Positions 26,049-34,043 of a DNA stretch of 64,000 nt are shown here, one piece after another. The number at the start of each line of letters is the position of its first letter. Positions within the stretch are counted from its first letter, which is position 1. The DNA lies in contig NZ_JSXI01000045.1 of NCBI RefSeq assembly GCF_000803065.1, positions 1 to 64,000 on the forward strand, read 5' to 3'. Below the pieces are notes generated by a model. It saw only the letters and a list, made by a program, of their open reading frames with translations, did no database searches and was not told the origin of the DNA. A program made the position numbers and the translations under genes. Source of the DNA: Sphingomonas sp. ERG5. Lineage in GTDB: Bacteria; Pseudomonadota; Alphaproteobacteria; Sphingomonadales; Sphingomonadaceae.

Positions 26049-28670
26049 TCAGAACTTGGTGCCTGCGCGAATGCCGATCGTGCGCGGCGTGTTGGTCACG
26101 ATATAGCCGCGCTGGCCGCAATTGCCGCATGCCTGGAACCGCGACAATTCGGCGCGTTCGTCAAAGGCGTTCTGCACGAACAATTCGAGCGAGTAGGAGC
26201 CGAATTCCCCGCCCACCGCGAAATCGGCGGTCGTATAGGATTTGAGGCGCCCCAGTGCGGTGGCGGCGTTGAAGAAGCTCGCTGGATCGGCGACGGTCGC
26301 CGGATCGCTCGGGTCGAGGAAGGTGCCGATGAACACCTTGTTGCGAATGTCCGACGATGCCGAACTCTGATGCGCGACGACCGCCTGGACATAGGCCTTA
26401 CCCGATCCGACCGGCGCGGTGTAGCGCGCCGTGCCGTTGATCTTGAAGCGCGGCGTGATCGGCAGGCGCGTCCCCTTTGCGGCCGAGATATAGTTGATCT
26501 GCCCCGTCGGCCCCGCGGTGGTGCAGGTGAAGGTCGGGTCGTCATAGCCGCACAGATTCTTCAGCGTCTTGGCATCGGTATAGGATCCGGCGGCCGTTAG
26601 ACTGAGTCCGCCGGTCGACAGGTTCGCGTCCATTTCGATGCCGCGAATGCGGGCATTGGGGCCGTTATGGATTTCAGTGAAGCTGTTCGCGCCGAGGAAG
26701 GAGAATTGGAATTTCTTCCATTCCTGCTGATAGACCGCGCCGTTCAGCCGGAGCAGCCCGCCGAACAGGGTGGTTTTCGCACCGATCTCGTAATTGGTCA
26801 GATAGTCGGCGGCATAGGGCTGCACATCGGCACGCCGGTTGATGCCGCCGGGACGGAAGCCGCGCGACCAGGTGCCATAGAGCAGGATGTCCTCGGTCGG
26901 CTTCCAGGTCAGGTTGAGCCGGTGAGTCACGCCCTGGCCCTCGGCCTCGACCGGGTCGATGCCCCCGGTGCGGGTGTTATAGACGCCAAGGTTGGTGCAC
27001 GGGCCGCCGGCGACTTCGGGCGGCAACAACGTCGTCCCCGCGCCGGCCAGCTGGGCGTCGCGCAGCCTCAACCCCTGATTGGTGAAGCAGCCGGCAACGC
27101 CAGTCCGCGAGCTGCCCGCTGCGTTCGGCGGCGGATTGCCCGGCGCGCCCTGGACATAGGCGGGATTCCGCCCAAAGCCGAAAAAGCCGATCAGCGAGTT
27201 ATCGTAGATGAAGCCGCGCGCGCCCGCGGTCAGCGTCAGATTGGGCAGGATGTCGTAGCTCGCCTCGCCAAACATCGCGTAATCCTTGTCGACGCGATGC
27301 TGCTGGGTCAGCCACAATGTGCCCGGCGACCCGTTAACCGACAGCAGCGGTGCAAGATTGGCCACCTGGTAATCCTGATGGATCAGGTTGCTCTGGCGCT
27401 GATAGAAGAGCCCGGCGACGACGCGGAACCGCTCGCCCTGCGGCGATGCGACGCGGAATTCCTGGCTCATTTTCTTGAAGTGATCGGATGCGATCACATA
27501 CTGGCGCGGGTCGATCGTCAGCCCGGCCGCGTTGTGGAAATAGAAATAGCTCGAGATGCCGTTGCGCGACGCATAGAGCGAATCATAGGCTTCCGAATAA
27601 TCGGTATAATCGGTTGCGGAATGGGCGGTACGGTCGAGATAGGCGCCGGCATAGGTCGCGTCCCAATTGCCGATCTTGCCCTCGATCGTCAGTGCGGCCT
27701 GCACGAAGCGCTCGCGGCGGCTATCGGCATTGAAGCGCTGTACCTTCAGGTCGCCGACCCGCGGATCATATCCGAACAGGCCCTTGCTGCGCTGTTCCTG
27801 ATAAATGACCGATGGCGTGACCGTCCAGTTATCGTCGAGATCGACCTTCAGCGCGGCGCGCCCGCCATAGGTTTCGTTGGTGTTGAAATTCTTCTTCACC
27901 AGCGCCGTGTTGGTGACGATGCCGGTATAGCCGGGCGCTAGCGGGGCTCCGGGCGCCGAGACATTGAAGGTCCGCGTGCCGGCGACATTGTCGATATAGC
28001 CCGCGTCGCGCTGATAGAAGCCGACGACGCGCAGCGCCGCCATCTCCGACAGCGGAATGTTGACGAAACCCTCGGCCTTGCCGCCGATGCCACCCTTGGC
28101 GACGGTATTGAGCTCGGCATCGACCGCGCCGGAAAAGCCGCTCGGATCGGGCTTGTTGGTGATGATGCGGATCGTGCCGGCCTGTGACGAGGCGCCATAG
28201 AGCGTGCCCTGCGGCCCGGCGAGGCTCTCGATCCGCGCGACGTCATAGACATGCACGTCAAGCGTGCCGCCGATCGTCGTCACCGGCTGTTCGTCGAGAT
28301 AGACGCCGACTGACGGCAGCGATCCCGAATGGTTGCCGTCGCCGCCCGATGCGACACCGCGCATATAGACGGTGGTCACGCCCGGCTGGGAGCTCTGGAA
28401 CGCGACCGAGGGGAGGAGCTGCGAATATTCGGCGAAATTGCTGATGTTGAGCTGGTCGAGCTTCTTGGAGCCAAGCGCCTGGATGCTGATCGGCACATTC
28501 TGCAGGTTTTCCTCGCGCTTCTGCGCGGTGACGATGATGTCGTCCGAGTCATCGATCGCGGCGCGGGCGGGCGCGGTCGGCGCCTGATCCTGTGCCAGCG
28601 CGGGAGAGGCGATGCTCGCCGCTGAAGCCAGCAAGGTGGCAAGTGCGGCGCGACGTTTAATGACGTGCAT
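26049..28670 (-). CDS. TonB-dependent outer-membrane receptor
   Basis: An 872-residue outer-membrane importer. It has a signal peptide (MHVIKRRAALATLLASAASI, cleavage near ALAQ), a TonB-box-like DDIIVTAQKREENLQNVPISI segment typical of sphingomonad receptors, a plug domain with GVYLDEQPV and AGTIRIITNKPD, and a barrel ending in phenylalanine (RAGTKF). ATG 28670 has GGGGA five bases upstream; the frame runs to 28721 without a better start. A TTGACG box near 28726-28731 (minus strand) could be the -35. The ligand is unknown; the next gene upstream is a sulfotransferase, a pairing often seen in this group. Confidence 0.92.
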   Translation of the reverse strand: MHVIKRRAALATLLASAASIASPALAQDQAPTAPARAAIDDSDDIIVTAQKREENLQNVPISIQALGSKKLDQLNISNFAEYSQLLPSVAFQSSQPGVTTVYMRGVASGGDGNHSGSLPSVGVYLDEQPVTTIGGTLDVHVYDVARIESLAGPQGTLYGASSQAGTIRIITNKPDPSGFSGAVDAELNTVAKGGIGGKAEGFVNIPLSEMAALRVVGFYQRDAGYIDNVAGTRTFNVSAPGAPLAPGYTGIVTNTALVKKNFNTNETYGGRAALKVDLDDNWTVTPSVIYQEQRSKGLFGYDPRVGDLKVQRFNADSRRERFVQAALTIEGKIGNWDATYAGAYLDRTAHSATDYTDYSEAYDSLYASRNGISSYFYFHNAAGLTIDPRQYVIASDHFKKMSQEFRVASPQGERFRVVAGLFYQRQSNLIHQDYQVANLAPLLSVNGSPGTLWLTQQHRVDKDYAMFGEASYDILPNLTLTAGARGFIYDNSLIGFFGFGRNPAYVQGAPGNPPPNAAGSSRTGVAGCFTNQGLRLRDAQLAGAGTTLLPPEVAGGPCTNLGVYNTRTGGIDPVEAEGQGVTHRLNLTWKPTEDILLYGTWSRGFRPGGINRRADVQPYAADYLTNYEIGAKTTLFGGLLRLNGAVYQQEWKKFQFSFLGANSFTEIHNGPNARIRGIEMDANLSTGGLSLTAAGSYTDAKTLKNLCGYDDPTFTCTTAGPTGQINYISAAKGTRLPITPRFKINGTARYTAPVGSGKAYVQAVVAHQSSASSDIRNKVFIGTFLDPSDPATVADPASFFNAATALGRLKSYTTADFAVGGEFGSYSLELFVQNAFDERAELSRFQACGNCGQRGYIVTNTPRTIGIRAGTKF

Positions 28671-28832
28671 GACGATCCCCCGAAACGACATTCTGTTTCG
28701 GCAGAGTGTTCGCACGCGCAATATTCGTCAACGGTCCGATATGGACCTACTCATTTCATGACTGCAACGTGACGTTTTTGCCACGCTTGGTGTGACGGGG
28801 CGATCGGCCCCGGGTTTACCAAATTCTCGGTC

Positions 28833-30452
28833 TCAGAAGCGCGGCACCTGCGGATAGGCCTCAAGCACATCGCCAAGCGCGTCCTTTAGCGGATCGAGCC
28901 ATGGCTCGAACGGCTTCCATGCCTCGGTGCCTTCGCGGAAGATCGGCTGGCGCACCTGCTCGGAACTGGCGGTGCGCACCGCGCGGTCGGTCTTGTGGAA
29001 ATCGAGACAGGCCGGCTCGAACCCCAGCCCGCATGCGGCGAGCAAGGCGCGGACCTCGGCTTCGGTATCGTCGACCATGTTTTCATAGATCACCCGGTGA
29101 ACCCGCCCGGGCAGCACCGCATCGATATGTGCCATCAGCCGCACATAGTCGCGATAGTAACGGCCCATATCGTCGAGCGCATAGCTGAACGCCTGGCCGC
29201 GCGCGAAATGCTGTTTGTAGTTGGAGAAGCAGCAACCAAGCGGATGACGCCGCGCATCGATGATCCGGGCGTTGGGCAGGATCAAATGGATCAGCGGCAC
29301 ATGCGCCCAGTTATTGGGCAGCTTGTCGATGAACAGGGGTCGGTCGGTGCGGCGCTGGATGCGGGTGCGGCGGAGATATTCCTCGCCCAGTGTGCGCAGC
29401 CGGTCGTGCGGCAGCCTGGCGAGATGCCCCGGATAGTCGGTCGATTGCCGGGCAAGGGCGGGAATGTCGGGCAGCTCGGACGTCCCCTCGACCTGGCTGT
29501 GACTCGACAGGATCTGCTCGACCAGAGTCGATCCGGCGCGCGGCATGCCCAGGATGAAGATCGGATCGGGCGCATCATATCCGGCGCCGGCGCGGCCAGC
29601 GAAGAAATCGGGCGTGCACAGCGCGATGCTGCGGTCGACCAGCGCTTCGGTGTCGTCCGCCTTATAAACGATCCCGGCCCGGCGCAGCGTGTTGCCGGCG
29701 GCATAATGTGCGAACGCCTCGGCCGTCTGTTTGCTGTCCTCGAACGCCTTGCCCAGCGCGAAATCGAGGTGGAAGCGATCCTCGTCGGAAATGCCGCCAC
29801 GGGCGAGCGCCGCCTGCATGGCCGCGATATCGGCGGCGTCGAACTTCACGGTCTTCAGATTGGCGAGGCTCCACCACGCCTCGCCCAGTTCCGGCATCAG
29901 TGCGATCGACTGGCGATAGGCGGCGACGCCATCGGCCTGGCGCCCGACCGTCTTCAGCATATGGCCGTACGACATCCATATCTTGGGCTGGCGCGGCGCG
30001 GATTTCAGCACCTCCTCGTACAAGCTGATCGCTTCGTCGAACCCGCCGATCCGGCCCAGCGCCGCCGCCTTCAGATTGGCATGGCCGGGATTGTCGGGCT
30101 CTTCCTCGAGCAATAGGTCAAGCTCGGCGATCGCTTCGTCGGAGCGGTTCTGGCGATAGAGCACGATGGCGAGGTTGGCGCGGGCGGCGGTGAAGTCCGG
30201 CGACAGCTCGACCGCGCGGCGCAGCAGATTCTCCGCATCCTTGTAGCGCCCGATCCGTCCGGCCAGTTCGGCGAGCATGCGGATCGCCTGCACGTCGAAC
30301 GGATCGTCCTTGAGATGCTGTTTGAGCAGCGGCTCCGCATCCGACAATCGGTTGTCATGCAGCGCGAGCGCGGCATCGATCAGGCGCTGCGGCCAGCGGG
30401 GTGTGGGAACGGCGGCAAAGGTCATCGCCTTGAGCTTAACCGCGTTACCCAT
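28833..30452 (-). CDS. TPR-repeat sulfotransferase family protein
   Basis: A 539-residue protein. Residues 25-200 are tetratricopeptide repeats (for example RYKDAENLLRRAVELSPDF and DEAISLYEEVLKSAP). Residues 296-530 are a sulfotransferase domain with the PAPS 5'-phosphosulfate loop GMPRAGSTL (302-310). It would transfer sulfate to a hydroxyl or amine on a partner recruited by the TPR part. No signal peptide is visible. The gene lies 162 bp upstream of the TonB receptor gene on the same strand. ATG 30425 is a possible later start. What it sulfates is not known. Confidence 0.85.
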   Translation of the reverse strand: MGNAVKLKAMTFAAVPTPRWPQRLIDAALALHDNRLSDAEPLLKQHLKDDPFDVQAIRMLAELAGRIGRYKDAENLLRRAVELSPDFTAARANLAIVLYRQNRSDEAIAELDLLLEEEPDNPGHANLKAAALGRIGGFDEAISLYEEVLKSAPRQPKIWMSYGHMLKTVGRQADGVAAYRQSIALMPELGEAWWSLANLKTVKFDAADIAAMQAALARGGISDEDRFHLDFALGKAFEDSKQTAEAFAHYAAGNTLRRAGIVYKADDTEALVDRSIALCTPDFFAGRAGAGYDAPDPIFILGMPRAGSTLVEQILSSHSQVEGTSELPDIPALARQSTDYPGHLARLPHDRLRTLGEEYLRRTRIQRRTDRPLFIDKLPNNWAHVPLIHLILPNARIIDARRHPLGCCFSNYKQHFARGQAFSYALDDMGRYYRDYVRLMAHIDAVLPGRVHRVIYENMVDDTEAEVRALLAACGLGFEPACLDFHKTDRAVRTASSEQVRQPIFREGTEAWKPFEPWLDPLKDALGDVLEAYPQVPRF

Positions 30453-30773
30453 CCCGCGTCACCCCGGATCCCGCAACGGTGCGGCGCGACCGTGCGTTTG
30501 AGCGGGATCAATGTGAGAGGCGCTGACAAAATCGACGCCCGCGTCGGCCAGTGGCGATTCAACCCCGCCGACACCTGTGCCAGCGTCGCCATTGGCGGAT
30601 GCCCTTGCGCCCGCCTGGCTCTTTCGCATCGTGAAGATGATGATCCCTATGTCGGTACCGGCGCGTGCCGGCATCGCCGCGCCACATCTCTTGCGCAAAA
30701 TACCGGAAATTCCACCATCGCTGTTTCGGCACATCCGGCGCGGTTCGTCACGCGGCGCCGGGCTGTCCGGTTT

Positions 30774-30911
30774 TCCCGTTATTCCCGCAAGGATCCTGAA
30801 AAACTCCCGTGCGGATCCATCAAAACTCCCGCAGCTTTTCCCGCAGATTCCCGCAGAACCCTCAAAAAAGCATTTTCCCGCAGCAACTCCCGCAGCTGCG
30901 GGAAAAATGCT
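30774..30911. repeat. Array of TCCCGCAG repeats ending in a long dyad
   Basis: Five exact TCCCGCAG units start at 30827, 30839, 30849, 30876 and 30888, with partial copies (TCCCG) at 30774, 30783 and 30805. The last unit meets an inverted copy to make the 16-bp palindrome TCCCGCAGCTGCGGGA at 30888-30903. A larger hairpin pairs AGCATTTTCCCGCAG (30869-30883) with CTGCGGGAAAAATGCT (30896-30911). The array sits in the 597-bp gap (30453-31049) between the divergent sulfotransferase and permease genes. Apart from the array I see no gene in this gap; open frames there have no family resemblance. Confidence 0.75.
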
Positions 30912-31049
30912 GCCGGAACAGCCATTTTTCGGCCTGCCCGATTTTGCTCGGGAGAGCCTTGTTCCGGGGGCGACAGTGCCGCACCATGGCGATGGAGCAT
31001 GCGGACCGGCGAGTGTCGGAACAGGTCCGGCATGATGGCGGGGGACGAT

Positions 31050-32336
31050 ATGGGTACATCGCGGCGGGCCTTGGGTTTCTGGACCTGCCTCGCTTTGGTC
31101 ATGGGCAACATGATCGGGTCGGGCGTCTATCTGCTCCCCGCGACGCTCGCGCCGCTTGGCTGGAACGGCATGATCGGCTGGATCGTGACGATCGGCGGGG
31201 CGCTGTGCCTTGCCTTCGTGTTCGCGCGGCTCGGTGCGAAGCTGCCGATCGCGGGCGGGCCCTATGCCTTTACCCAGGCGGCGTTCGGCCCGGCGGCGGG
31301 ATTTGCCGTCGCCTGGAGTTACTGGGTGCTGATCTGGGCCGGCAATGCGGCGGTGGCGGTGGCGGTGGTCAGCGCGCTCAGCCTGATCTTCCCGATATTG
31401 GGCAAGGTGCCCGCGTTGGTCGCGCTGGCGATCATCTGGAGCCTGATCGCGGTCAATATCCGCGGCGTTGCGCTTGCCGGTCGCGTGCAGTTCGTGACCA
31501 TGGCGCTGAAGCTGGTGCCGCTTGCCGGCGTCATCGCGCTGGCGGCCTGGCTGCTGCTGCGCGACGGGGCGGGGGCGGTTGCGGCCAACCCCCCGGTGCC
31601 GATCGGCGCCGGCGCGATCGCCGGCGCGGCGGCGATTACCTTTTGGGGCTTTCTCGGCGTGGAATCGGCGACGGTGCCGGCCGACAAGATCGATAATCCG
31701 GCCTATGTCGTGCCGCGCGTGACGCTGATCGGCACCGCACTGACCGGCCTGGTCTATCTGCTTGTCTCGGCGGCGACCGCGTTCCTCATGCCCGCTGCGG
31801 TCACGGCCGCCTCGCCCGCGCCGATCGCCGAGTTTCTGGGCCGCGAATTCGGTTCGCGCGCTGCCGATATCGTCGCGCTGTTCGCCGCGATCAGCGCATT
31901 TGGCGCGCTTAACGGCTTCATCCTGCTGCAGGGCGAAGTGCCGCGCGCCATGGCGCAGGGCGGCGTGTTTCCCGCCTGGTTCGGCAAGGAGACTGCGCGC
32001 GGCACCCCGGCCCGGGCGCACCTCGTCTCCGGCGTGCTGGTTACGGTGGTCGCACTGTCCAATTATACGCGCGGCATGGGGGAGCTGTTCACGTTCATCG
32101 CCTCGGTCTCGCTGGCCTCGGGGATGCTCGCTTATCTCGCCAGCGCGCTCGCCGCGCTCCGGCTGCTGCCGAACGACCTGCCGCTCAAGATCGCCGCCGC
32201 CGCGGCCACGCTGTTCGTGCTGTGGATGGTCTATGGCCTTGGGCTGGAGGCCGATCTCTGGGGGCTGGTGCTGCTGCTGGCGGGGTTGCCGGTCTATTTC
32301 TGGGTCCGCCACAGCCGCGCTGCACCGTCCTCATAA
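31050..32336 (+). CDS. APC family amino-acid permease, AdiC-like
   Basis: A 428-residue inner-membrane transporter with about twelve membrane segments. The N-terminus (ALVMGNMIGSGVYLLPATLAPLG) carries the GSGVF-type unwound helix-1 motif of APC-superfamily amino-acid carriers and is close to arginine/agmatine antiporters. The substrate cannot be fixed. ATG 31050 has GGGGGA five bases upstream; ATG 31032 and 31035 are in frame. Its last 6 bp overlap the opposing LuxR gene. The TCCCGCAG array lies 140-280 bp upstream. Confidence 0.88.
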   Translation: MGTSRRALGFWTCLALVMGNMIGSGVYLLPATLAPLGWNGMIGWIVTIGGALCLAFVFARLGAKLPIAGGPYAFTQAAFGPAAGFAVAWSYWVLIWAGNAAVAVAVVSALSLIFPILGKVPALVALAIIWSLIAVNIRGVALAGRVQFVTMALKLVPLAGVIALAAWLLLRDGAGAVAANPPVPIGAGAIAGAAAITFWGFLGVESATVPADKIDNPAYVVPRVTLIGTALTGLVYLLVSAATAFLMPAAVTAASPAPIAEFLGREFGSRAADIVALFAAISAFGALNGFILLQGEVPRAMAQGGVFPAWFGKETARGTPARAHLVSGVLVTVVALSNYTRGMGELFTFIASVSLASGMLAYLASALAALRLLPNDLPLKIAAAAATLFVLWMVYGLGLEADLWGLVLLLAGLPVYFWVRHSRAAPSS

Positions 32337-33062
32337 TCCCAGCGCCATCAGCCGGGCGACGGCGTGCGCGCGGTTGACCGCGCCCAGCTTGCGCCGCGCA
32401 TTGTCGACATGGAAACGCGCGGTGGTCTCGGCGACGCCCATGATCGTCGCGATCTCCCAGTCGGTCTTGCCCTCGGCAACGAAGCCGATCGCGTCGCGCT
32501 CGCGGGCGCTGAGCGCCGCGCCGCCGGCGGCGTTGTCGGGCCCCAGCGGCTCGCGCAGCAGCCGTTCGGCCAGGATTGTGCCGGCGCTGTGGAGCGCTTC
32601 GGCGATTCCGCTGTCGATCTCCGGGTCGGCAAAGCCGATATGGAGCGAGGCGACCGCGCCGTCATAGCCATAAGCGGTCACGCCGAGTGCATCGCCGATC
32701 CGCCCTTCGCTCATCGCGTCCCAATAGTCGCCGAAGCGGCGGTCCCGGCGCGGCGCGAAGTCGCTGAAGCGATACCGCGTCATGCCACGCGCGATCGGCT
32801 CGACCAGCGGATTGACGTCGAAACAGATGTAACGGTGGCTGGTCCCGCCGATCCAGCCGGCGACGCAGCGCCGCTCGACCAGTCCGCCCGCTGCCCAGTG
32901 ACGCGCCGCGGTCAGCTGCCCTGGTGGGCGGCGATAATGCCGCGCCTGGAAATAACTCACGCCGAACTGGGTCGCCGCGCTGGAAAAGTCCCGCGCTGCC
33001 CGTGCCGCGTCGCGTGCGGCGACCACAGGTTCGATCAGCGACATCATCGCGCCGGGCATCAT
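32331..33062 (-). CDS. LuxR family regulator with autoinducer-binding-like domain
   Basis: A 243-residue transcription factor. The C-terminal 60 residues are a LuxR/GerE helix-turn-helix (LSARERDAIGFVAEGKTDWEIATIMGV, then TTARFHVDNARRKLGAVNR). The N-terminal 170 residues match the length and layout of the acyl-homoserine-lactone-binding domain, but I cannot confirm the ligand residues by eye. No luxI-type synthase gene is in the window, so it is a solo here. ATG 33062 has CGGA five bases upstream; the frame runs to 33185. It is convergent with the permease gene. Confidence 0.85.
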   Translation of the reverse strand: MMPGAMMSLIEPVVAARDAARAARDFSSAATQFGVSYFQARHYRRPPGQLTAARHWAAGGLVERRCVAGWIGGTSHRYICFDVNPLVEPIARGMTRYRFSDFAPRRDRRFGDYWDAMSEGRIGDALGVTAYGYDGAVASLHIGFADPEIDSGIAEALHSAGTILAERLLREPLGPDNAAGGAALSARERDAIGFVAEGKTDWEIATIMGVAETTARFHVDNARRKLGAVNRAHAVARLMALGL

Positions 33063-33235
33063 GTTTTCCGGACCCTGTGCGTCATGGCCGAAGACTAGGA
33101 TGCCCACTGGTGACCGGCAACGGCTTTCCGGTCCGAAACCGATCGGTCGGCGACCCCTCGATTCCGTCAGGTGACCGCCTCGCACCCGGTCGGTTACGCC
33201 CGGTGCATCGAGCGGCGTAGCGGGGGATATGGATC

Positions 33236-33589
33236 ATGGCGGAAATCAAATGCCCGAACCGGGACTGCGTTCATGGGCAAGTGCCCTGTCATGACTGCTC
33301 CTATGGCGAAATCACCTGTCCGGATTGCCGGGGGAACAAGGATGTCCAATGTCCCGATTGCCGCGGTGACGGTTATTTCGCGCGGGGCGCGGAATATGAG
33401 GCCTGCACGCATTGCGGCGGCAAGGGGTCGGGACTGCAGTTCGGCGACTTCACCAAGGGGACCGGGCGAGTCCCATGCCCCGATTGCAAGGGGTCGGGAA
33501 AGAAAACCTGCCCGCGCTGCCACGGGCATCAGAAATATACCTGCCATGTCTGCGACGGGACCGGGCACGTCCCCGATCCGAACGGCTGA
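33236..33589 (+). CDS. DnaJ-type zinc-finger protein without J domain
   Basis: A 117-residue protein made almost entirely of cysteine pairs. Eight pairs are visible: C6/C11, C18/C21, C28/C31, C39/C42, C57/C60, C81/C84, C92/C95 and C103/C106, many in the CxxCxGxG form of the DnaJ zinc domain (CPDCRGDG, CTHCGGKG, CPDCKGSG, CHVCDGTG). DnaJ has four such repeats and two zinc ions; this protein could hold four. There is no J domain. It may bind unfolded protein or act as a disulfide or zinc carrier. The next gene starts 3 bp later. Confidence 0.8.
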   Translation: MAEIKCPNRDCVHGQVPCHDCSYGEITCPDCRGNKDVQCPDCRGDGYFARGAEYEACTHCGGKGSGLQFGDFTKGTGRVPCPDCKGSGKKTCPRCHGHQKYTCHVCDGTGHVPDPNG

Positions 33590-33592
33590 CGA

Positions 33593-34030
33593 ATGAGCGC
33601 ACCGCCGCTATCCGAGGCGCAGCGGACGCTGCTGCAATCCGGGCTCGATGCGCAGCTTGCGCGACTCGCCGATCTCAAGCAGCGCTACGATGCCGCGCTC
33701 GCGACATTGTTCGACCGCGCGCTTGCCGGGTCGGATGCGGGGGGCAATATCTACCCGCTGGTCCTCGACGAACTGGGGCGTTGGGGGGCGTTGTTGCGCA
33801 TCGAGATCGCCGGGCTGGCCGGTCGCTGCATTACGCTCGGATCTGCCGCCGCTTCACCCTGGCAGGATGTGCTGGCGGCGCATGACCGCTTCGTTGCCGA
33901 TATTGGCGAGCGGCAAGCCGCGTTCGACACGCAAGTCCATAAGGGCGATCACGACATGGGCATGAAGGGGCTCGCTGCGCAGCGGCAGACGATGGAGCGC
34001 CTCAACCGCCTCCGCCAGCGCTTCTGGTGA
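33593..34030 (+). CDS. Hypothetical helical protein
   Basis: A 145-residue protein that I do not recognise. It is predicted from composition to be mostly helical, with heptad-like stretches at residues 10-45 and 105-143 (QRQTMERLNRLRQRF at the end) that may form coiled coils. No signal peptide, membrane segment or cysteine is apparent except one internal cysteine (GRCITLG). It starts 3 bp after the multi-cysteine zinc protein, so the two are probably translated together and may be partners. Confidence 0.7.
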   Translation: MSAPPLSEAQRTLLQSGLDAQLARLADLKQRYDAALATLFDRALAGSDAGGNIYPLVLDELGRWGALLRIEIAGLAGRCITLGSAAASPWQDVLAAHDRFVADIGERQAAFDTQVHKGDHDMGMKGLAAQRQTMERLNRLRQRFW

Positions 34031-34043
34031 TTGCGGCGGTCGC

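Noticed and set aside
30774..30911. Possible CRISPR array
   Set aside because: Repeat units are 8 bp with irregular short spacing and no spacers of 30-40 bp; no cas gene in the window.
30577..31035. 152-codon open frame across the TCCCGCAG array, reading Pro/Ala-rich segments
   Set aside because: No ribosome-binding site or family resemblance; the coding appearance comes from the DNA repeats themselves.
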